From: Candidatus Thorarchaeota archaeon | GTDB lineage: Archaea; Asgardarchaeota; Thorarchaeia; Thorarchaeales; Thorarchaeaceae | Assembly (NCBI GenBank): GCA_016840825.1 | Contig: JAEORN010000236.1 | Span: 1-10,455 of the forward strand | Length of the DNA stretch: 10,455 nt | Direction of reading: 5' to 3' | Part shown: piece by piece, positions 6,786-10,455 of the stretch | Position numbering within the stretch: the first letter of the stretch is position 1 | Layout of the letters: each line of letters begins with the position of its first letter | Position numbers and translations under genes: made by a program | Notes under the pieces: generated by a model | Told to the model about the DNA's origin: nothing | The model's input: the letters and a program-made list of their open reading frames with translations, nothing else | Databases searched by the model: none

Positions 6786-7439
6786 ATGGCTTGTAGAACA
6801 TGGCACCTCTGGTTTGGTTTTCTTTCATATGCGATTTTTAGTATCTTCTTCTTCTACTTCTCAGCTTTTGAAATGCCACAGGATCTTCTACTCATAATCT
6901 TGGGATTATTAGCTGCATTAGGTTCCGAGATTCCAGATATCGACCAAGTAGCAGATCGAGTGTTTCATCATCGAGATTGGTTCACGCATTCACCGCTTCC
7001 AGCAACCTTCCTGTTCATCCTTGCATATTTCTATGGCGATCTTTTTGGTCTAAGGCTAGTTACATACTTGGTATGCGTGTTTTTCGTGACAAATGCTAGC
7101 CACTTTTTCCTAGATCTATGGCCGGTGTGGAAGGGAAGTGGCGACAAGGTAAAGGGTACGATGAAAGGAGGTGCACTGGCACCAGCCCGATGGTTCTTTG
7201 AAGGATTAACAGGTGCAGAGATATATGCAAGGCTTGAAGGAACATATCGTATCCACCTTCCTTTTGCTATCCCTGAAATGAAAGCGAAGAAAAAGAAGGG
7301 CAAGACAGTCATAGTCGAGGAAATGATGCGAACATTGCCAACAGCACAGACACGTATTTGGCTTGTTCTCTCTGGAATAGTCACCCTCGTATATGCTATA
7401 TTCATCTTGAATCTCTCGATGCATTTTCTACCATGGTAG
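6786..7439 (+). CDS. YdjM/DUF457-like membrane-bound metal-dependent hydrolase
   Basis: This 217-residue integral membrane protein carries the conserved polar residues of the YdjM family (COG1988 type): His7 in the first segment (WHLWFG), PDID at 50-53, H-R-D-W-F-T-H-S at 62-69 and His106-Phe-Phe-Leu-Asp110. These are thought to form a metal site at the membrane face, but no member has a well-established substrate. Hydrophobic segments are visible at about 8-28, 32-47, 72-85, 88-105 and 192-213, with a Lys-rich cytosolic stretch around 163-170 (AKKKKGK). The ATG is supported by AGGTGAG 5 nt upstream. The gene has its own TATA box and hairpins on either side, so it is probably monocistronic. 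Its position between a secreted EEP protein and a PAP2 phosphatase fits a role at the cell envelope; that is inferred from context only. Confidence 0.82.
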   Translation: MACRTWHLWFGFLSYAIFSIFFFYFSAFEMPQDLLLIILGLLAALGSEIPDIDQVADRVFHHRDWFTHSPLPATFLFILAYFYGDLFGLRLVTYLVCVFFVTNASHFFLDLWPVWKGSGDKVKGTMKGGALAPARWFFEGLTGAEIYARLEGTYRIHLPFAIPEMKAKKKKGKTVIVEEMMRTLPTAQTRIWLVLSGIVTLVYAIFILNLSMHFLPW

Positions 7440-7459
7440 GCCGAATTCCATCGGAGTCA

Positions 7460-7483
7460 ATGCCCCCTTATCCTAGGGGGCAT
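7460..7483 (+). terminator. Strong hairpin between the YdjM-like and PAP2 genes
   Basis: ATGCCCCCT (7460-7468) pairs perfectly with AGGGGGCAT (7475-7483) around a 6-nt loop, 20 bp after the stop codon. No T-tract follows on either strand, so it may act as a transcript 3' end or processing barrier rather than a classic terminator. Confidence 0.45.
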
Positions 7484-7533
7484 CTCAATCAAAAGAAAAG
7501 GGATTTTAGTTCGATTCGGTATAGACATGCCCT

Positions 7534-8265
7534 ATGAATGCTTCCAAGATTAAGGAATATATTTGGGTGCTCTATGGAATTCTCAGCATTATCATAATCT
7601 TTGGGATTGCTATGCTCTATGATATCGTTGGCCCATTATCAACTCAGTTGCATACTCCAATCCAGCTTGCTACGCCCATTGACCTTGCTATTCCTCTCAT
7701 ACCCAGTTTCATTATAATCTACTGGTATCTCTTCTATTCCTTCATCTTCTTCAGCTATCTTTACGTTGCATTTGTGGACCGCGAGTACAGAAATGCACTA
7801 GTCCTAGCATTTGTACTTGTCAACCTTATCGCATACGCGATTTACCTGATTATTCCTGTGCTTGGACCTGATAGAGTTGTGTCAGGAACTGATTTCTTCT
7901 CTCTTCAGATACAGGCTCTTTACACTCATGATACACAAGTCAATTGCTTCCCGAGTCTTCATGGATCAACATCCCTACTCACAGCATACGCGCTTTGGAA
8001 GGCAAAGAAAGAGTACGGCTATGTATCTTGGCCTATCGCTATCGCGGTCGTGATTTCTACTCTCTTTGTTCGTCAGCACTGGATAGCAGATCAAATTGCT
8101 GCTGCAATTATTACATTGCCCGTAGCTTACATCGTCTTTAACCGCTTCAAATACACTCAGGTTTCAGAGTCGACAGCAACAATACATCGTTGGCAAGTGA
8201 TTTCATGCGCAACCCTTGCTGTTCTAGCAATGGTAATCTATCTCTGGGCACTCTACTTGATATAG
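7534..8265 (+). CDS. PAP2 superfamily membrane phosphatase, Aur1/inositolphosphotransferase-like
   Basis: This 243-residue protein has about six membrane segments (roughly 12-30, 50-77, 86-110, 144-178 in two parts, 185-203 and 220-242). PAP2 motif C2 is F-P-S-L-H-G with Pro140, Ser141 and His143; motif C3 is F-V-R-Q-H-W-I-A-D with Arg180, His182 and Asp186. Motif C1 is reduced to P-V-L-G-P-D-R ending at Arg114, as in the Aur1-like PAP2_3 branch. The family removes or transfers phosphate on lipid head groups, acting from the outer membrane face, so processing of an archaeal lipid phosphate or polyprenyl phosphate is likely; the substrate is not determined. No clear ribosome site precedes the ATG. 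A TATA-like GATTTTAG at about 7502-7509 would start transcription close to 7530-7534, so the mRNA may be leaderless. An out-of-frame ATG lies at 7527. Confidence 0.85.
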   Translation: MNASKIKEYIWVLYGILSIIIIFGIAMLYDIVGPLSTQLHTPIQLATPIDLAIPLIPSFIIIYWYLFYSFIFFSYLYVAFVDREYRNALVLAFVLVNLIAYAIYLIIPVLGPDRVVSGTDFFSLQIQALYTHDTQVNCFPSLHGSTSLLTAYALWKAKKEYGYVSWPIAIAVVISTLFVRQHWIADQIAAAIITLPVAYIVFNRFKYTQVSESTATIHRWQVISCATLAVLAMVIYLWALYLI

Positions 8266-8289
8266 CTCCCACAGTCTTTAGAGCTATTG

Positions 8290-8321
8290 AGTAAAAGCCA
8301 GTAAAATAGTGATTAGTAAAA
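8290..8321 (+). promoter_or_regulatory. Three AGTAAAA direct repeats upstream of the regulator gene
   Basis: AGTAAAA occurs at 8290-8296, 8300-8306 and 8315-8321, just upstream of the presumed TATA box (about 8338-8347). Spacing is 10 bp, then 15 bp, so the first two lie on the same helix face. They may be activator or autoregulator half-sites, or simply AT-rich chance. Confidence 0.3.
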
Positions 8322-8337
8322 TCCATTTGACTTGGTA

Positions 8338-8347
8338 TGTTATATGC
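8338..8347 (+). promoter_or_regulatory. Candidate TATA box of the membrane-anchored regulator
   Basis: TGTTATATGC lies about 35 bp before the start codon, which puts the transcription start near 8368 and leaves a leader of only about ten nt. The match to the consensus is moderate. Confidence 0.4.
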
Positions 8348-8378
8348 TCTAAATTGTAGTATAGACATGTGATAATCG

Positions 8379-8855
8379 ATGAGCAATGGAACTCAAGAGA
8401 ACAAGGGTTTGGAGGAGGAAGTCTTCAAGACCTTGAGTCATCAGATACGTCGTGATATTCTCCGTTATATCGGGGAAGCAAAAGGTGCGAAATTCACTGA
8501 GATCAAGAATGGGACAGGAATCGAGGAAAGCGCTTCATTATCCTATCACCTTAATGCATTATCTCCATTACTGATACACGACAAGGATCTGTACAAGCTT
8601 TCTGACCTTGGAAAGGACACATATGCATTAATGGTGAAGCTTGTATCCTATTCCACTTCTGCTGTGCAGTTGAATGTTATCAACCGGAAACTAGGAGCAA
8701 CGATAATTGCAAATGCCATAATGTGGGCTTCGGCACTTGCCTTTCTTTTCGTGGTTGAAGGGCCTCTAGAGTTTCTGACAATAGAAGTGTTTGCAGTTCT
8801 CTTTTCAGTGAGTAACCTTATTCTCTACTCGACTACTATCTATACAAAAACATAG
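8379..8855 (+). CDS. Winged-helix (ArsR-like) transcription regulator with two C-terminal membrane segments
   Basis: Residues 11-88 fit an ArsR-type winged helix-turn-helix: an opening EEEVFKTLSHQIRRDILRYI helix, a second helix at FTEI, a recognition helix around SASLSYHLNAL (51-61), then a short wing and YKLSDLGKDTY. Residues 106-126 and 131-151 are two hydrophobic segments joined by a short turn, so the DNA-binding domain is tethered to the cytoplasmic membrane face. Membrane-bound wHTH regulators of this layout are common in archaea and presumably sense the envelope state; the signal and targets are unknown. No metal-binding cysteines typical of metal-sensing ArsR proteins are present. The start is fixed by an in-frame TGA at 8370; the ribosome site is a weak GTGAT (8369-8373). 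It follows the PAP2 gene by 113 bp, making that gene a candidate target. It is 158 residues long. Confidence 0.85.
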   Translation: MSNGTQENKGLEEEVFKTLSHQIRRDILRYIGEAKGAKFTEIKNGTGIEESASLSYHLNALSPLLIHDKDLYKLSDLGKDTYALMVKLVSYSTSAVQLNVINRKLGATIIANAIMWASALAFLFVVEGPLEFLTIEVFAVLFSVSNLILYSTTIYTKT

Positions 8856-8856
8856 G

Positions 8857-8896
8857 AAGAGCAATGTCAGAAGAAGCAGTTTTCTGACAGCGCTCT
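8857..8896. terminator. Bidirectional hairpin between convergent genes
   Basis: AAGAGC (8857-8862) pairs with GCTCTT (8891-8896); after a 3x3 internal loop, GTCAGAA (8866-8872) pairs with TTCTGAC (8881-8887) around an 8-nt loop. A T-rich stretch follows on both strands (GTTTCTTG on plus, TATGTTTTTG on minus). It lies between the regulator stop (8855) and the end of the minus-strand operon (8921), so it can serve both. Confidence 0.55.
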
Positions 8897-8920
8897 TGTT
8901 TCTTGACCAATGACAAGTGT

Positions 8921-9313
8921 CTACATGGTATGGGGAGGACTAAGGAGTGCAAGATCCTCCTGACATGTTCCTGAGTCTAGAATATTTGATGCGATCCATA
9001 ATCCCTCGTCCACAATCACATCGATTGTATATCCTGCAATTGCAAGGCACTTCAGATACTCAAGGTGTTGAATCAATTGCTCAATAAGTGCATGGATCTG
9101 TCTGGTTCCATGAACTTCAAGGTGTCTAGGGATTGATACTTCAACATCCACTCCAACAGCATTTGGTAATACTGGATTCCGTATGAGCACAATGCGAACC
9201 CACTCAGATTCTAGTAATGTCTGGGAAACCTCTTCACTGGTAAATTTCTGAGTGGTGAAGAGGTCCGCTGATGCAAATAGCTGGAACCTCTTCCACATCT
9301 CAGTGATATCCAT
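8921..9313 (-). CDS. Unrecognised small soluble protein, last gene of the ABC transporter operon
   Basis: I do not recognise this 130-residue protein. It has no signal peptide or membrane segment and looks mixed alpha/beta: an N-terminal helical part (MDITEMWKRF...), a strand-like W-V-R-I-V-L-I segment, a helix-rich middle (IHALIEQLIQHLEYLK) and a strand YTIDVIVDEGLWI. I chose ATG 9313 because GAGAGGGT lies just upstream (9319-9326) and the gene then starts 13 nt after the permease stop; a longer reading from TTG 9361 would overlap the permease by 35 bp and lacks a ribosome site. Tight spacing makes it the third gene of the operon, so it may be an accessory or regulatory partner of the exporter; this is inferred from position only. 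Confidence 0.7.
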   Translation of the reverse strand: MDITEMWKRFQLFASADLFTTQKFTSEEVSQTLLESEWVRIVLIRNPVLPNAVGVDVEVSIPRHLEVHGTRQIHALIEQLIQHLEYLKCLAIAGYTIDVIVDEGLWIASNILDSGTCQEDLALLSPPHTM

Positions 9314-9326
9314 TAAGATACCCTCT

Positions 9327-10103
9327 CTATAGCTCAGTTCTGTTGAAGGATCTGACTGCAATTGATGTGAAAAGAGCAGTACTTGCTAGAGCAGATACTA
9401 ATAGGATTAGGAAAGCAGGAGAAATCCCACCAATAATGAAGCCGATTCCGAACATTATGAGCGTAGTCGGAATGAGAAGTTGCAGAATTGGGATTGTGTT
9501 CGCAAGCATCTGAGCTCCTAATACGATCACCAAGGCGGCTGTCATCACAGTACTCCGACTATCCGTGATCGTTCCAAGTACTAAGGTCAGACTTGTGAAA
9601 TACAGTACTGAGATACCTGCTAGACCCATGACTATTAGAAATCCAATAGGATTAATGAATTCTGCAAGGGTTACTATTAGTACATATGCAATAGCTCCTT
9701 GAATTGCCACGAATACAATTGTCATCACAAGTGCATTCGCAACCAGCTTCGCGATAATGTATGCCTTTCTTGATACAGGTTTTGATAGGATCCACGCAGT
9801 CACTCCTGTCTGACGCTCATCGATTATCATACCCTGAAGTGTAACGGGTACGAAGAGGGCTATCAAATAGGTTATGAGCGAAACAAAGGCGAACAAGGCT
9901 GTTTCAACTCTTGAGCTTATCAAGATGTTATCGGGTATAAAGAGGATGATTGCTAGGAGCCCGTTTGTCAACAGGGTCCATATTCCGATCTGCTTTATCC
10001 ATTTACTCCTGCTTCGCTCAAGAAAGAGCTCGCGATGTATCATATTACCAATTCCAGAATACCAAGGTTCGGTGTTCGTTTTGATTAGATTTCTAATTGC
10101 CAT
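9327..10103 (-). CDS. ABC-2 type transporter permease
   Basis: This 258-residue protein is strongly hydrophobic, with about six membrane segments (roughly 40-57, 68-89, 119-148, 153-178, 186-226 in two parts and 229-250). The loop after the second segment, I-D-E-R-Q-T-G...L-S-K-P-V-S-R-K-A-Y (94-115), is the hallmark of ABC-2 permeases such as NatB- and NosY-like proteins. It would form the membrane channel with the ATPase encoded just upstream and export an unknown substrate. The ATG has a strong GGAGGAG ribosome site (10111-10117) lying inside the end of the ATPase gene, which it overlaps by 11 bp, indicating translational coupling. The first 39 residues form a cytosolic N-terminal stretch rich in charged residues, usual for the family. 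Confidence 0.92.
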   Translation of the reverse strand: MAIRNLIKTNTEPWYSGIGNMIHRELFLERSRSKWIKQIGIWTLLTNGLLAIILFIPDNILISSRVETALFAFVSLITYLIALFVPVTLQGMIIDERQTGVTAWILSKPVSRKAYIIAKLVANALVMTIVFVAIQGAIAYVLIVTLAEFINPIGFLIVMGLAGISVLYFTSLTLVLGTITDSRSTVMTAALVIVLGAQMLANTIPILQLLIPTTLIMFGIGFIIGGISPAFLILLVSALASTALFTSIAVRSFNRTEL

Positions 10104-10455
10104 TCTTACTCTCCTCCACTAACTTTAGGAAGATCTCTTCCAGTTCGTATTTCTTCATCCCAAACTCGTATACTGAGATGCTCTCCTCCATAAGCACAAG
10201 GCGAAGTAGCTCCTCTTCAGCTATCGAGTCATCATTCACAGAAACTGACCACACGGTCTTACCATTGATTGGTTGTGCATGAATTGAGTTTACCCAAGGC
10301 TGACCTATGACTAACTCGTACGCCTGTCTTAGATTGCCCTTGAGAGTCAATGTGTAGACTGTACCTTCCTGTCCTGCAAGAAGTTCTTTCATGGACGCAT
10401 TCGCAACCAGCATTCCTTGGTTAAGTATCGCTACACGGTCACTGACTCGCTGAGC
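10093..10455 (-). CDS. ABC transporter ATP-binding protein, C-terminal part, cut by window edge
   Basis: The frame is open to the right edge and gives 120 residues ending at TAG 10093. The first visible residues, AQRVSDRVAILNQG, are the segment that follows the H-loop in ABC-2-type ATPases (usual form: E-A-E-x-x-x-D-R-V-A-I-I-x-x-G). The Walker A, Q-loop, signature and Walker B motifs therefore lie outside the window. The remainder matches the DUF4162-like C-terminal extension of drug, bacitracin or Na+-exporter ATPases, closing with a YELEEIFLKLVEE helix. An ATG at 10413 is internal and not the start. It overlaps the downstream permease gene by 11 bp. Confidence 0.9.
   Translation of the reverse strand, partial: AQRVSDRVAILNQGMLVANASMKELLAGQEGTVYTLTLKGNLRQAYELVIGQPWVNSIHAQPINGKTVWSVSVNDDSIAEEELLRLVLMEESISVYEFGMKKYELEEIFLKLVEESKNGN

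Noticed and set aside
7031..7405. Minus-strand frames opposite the YdjM-like gene
   Set aside because: The plus frame has the conserved PDID, HRxxxTHS and HxxxD residues; the antisense products have no recognisable features.
8263..8286. Hairpin TAGCTC/GAGCTA at the PAP2 stop codon as a terminator
   Set aside because: The stem is only 6 bp with a 12-nt loop and no T-tract; likely chance.
9313..9361. TTG 9361 as the start of the small operon protein
   Set aside because: It overlaps the permease by 35 bp and has no ribosome site, while ATG 9313 has GAGAGGGT at good distance.

Overview
The window looks like a piece of an archaeal chromosome. Translation signals are archaeal or bacterial in type (AGGAGG and GGTGAT ribosome sites), while the clearest upstream elements are TTTATA-type TATA boxes rather than -35/-10 pairs. 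The genes include a membrane-tethered winged-helix regulator and a secreted multidomain protein with lamin-tail domains. The combination resembles an Asgard (Thorarchaeota-like) genome; this assignment is an inference from general character, not from a marker gene.

Layout: (1) Positions 1-1010, minus strand: 5' part of a class C beta-lactamase-fold serine hydrolase, cut by the window edge. (2) After a divergent intergenic region, on the plus strand: a ten-cysteine DUF3795 protein (1217-1555) and an unrecognised Cys/His-rich protein (1625-2410). (3) The centrepiece at 2623-6600: a 1325-residue secreted protein with signal peptide, Ig-like domain, complete endonuclease/exonuclease/phosphatase (EEP) domain, fibronectin type III domain, and six lamin-tail domains spaced at exactly 405 bp. 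(4) Three more plus-strand genes: a YdjM-like membrane hydrolase (6786-7439), a PAP2/Aur1-like membrane phosphatase (7534-8265) and a winged-helix regulator with two C-terminal membrane segments (8379-8855). (5) After a hairpin between convergent genes, a minus-strand ABC export operon read from the right edge: ATPase C-terminus, ABC-2 permease and a small unknown protein.

The middle genes share a cell-envelope theme: secreted nuclease/phosphatase, membrane hydrolase, lipid-phosphate phosphatase and membrane-anchored regulator. They are separated by gaps with their own promoter-like elements and hairpins, so they are probably separate transcription units rather than one operon. The most useful new observation is a pair of related 6-3-6 palindromes, CGAAATcgaATTTCG (2560-2574) and AGATATagaATATCT (6733-6747). 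Each lies just 3' of the TATA box of an envelope gene, suggesting one repressor controls both. The other notable item is the lamin-tail array, which keeps its protein sequence and spacing strictly while its synonymous codons have diverged, and which ends in what looks like the first few residues of a lost seventh unit.
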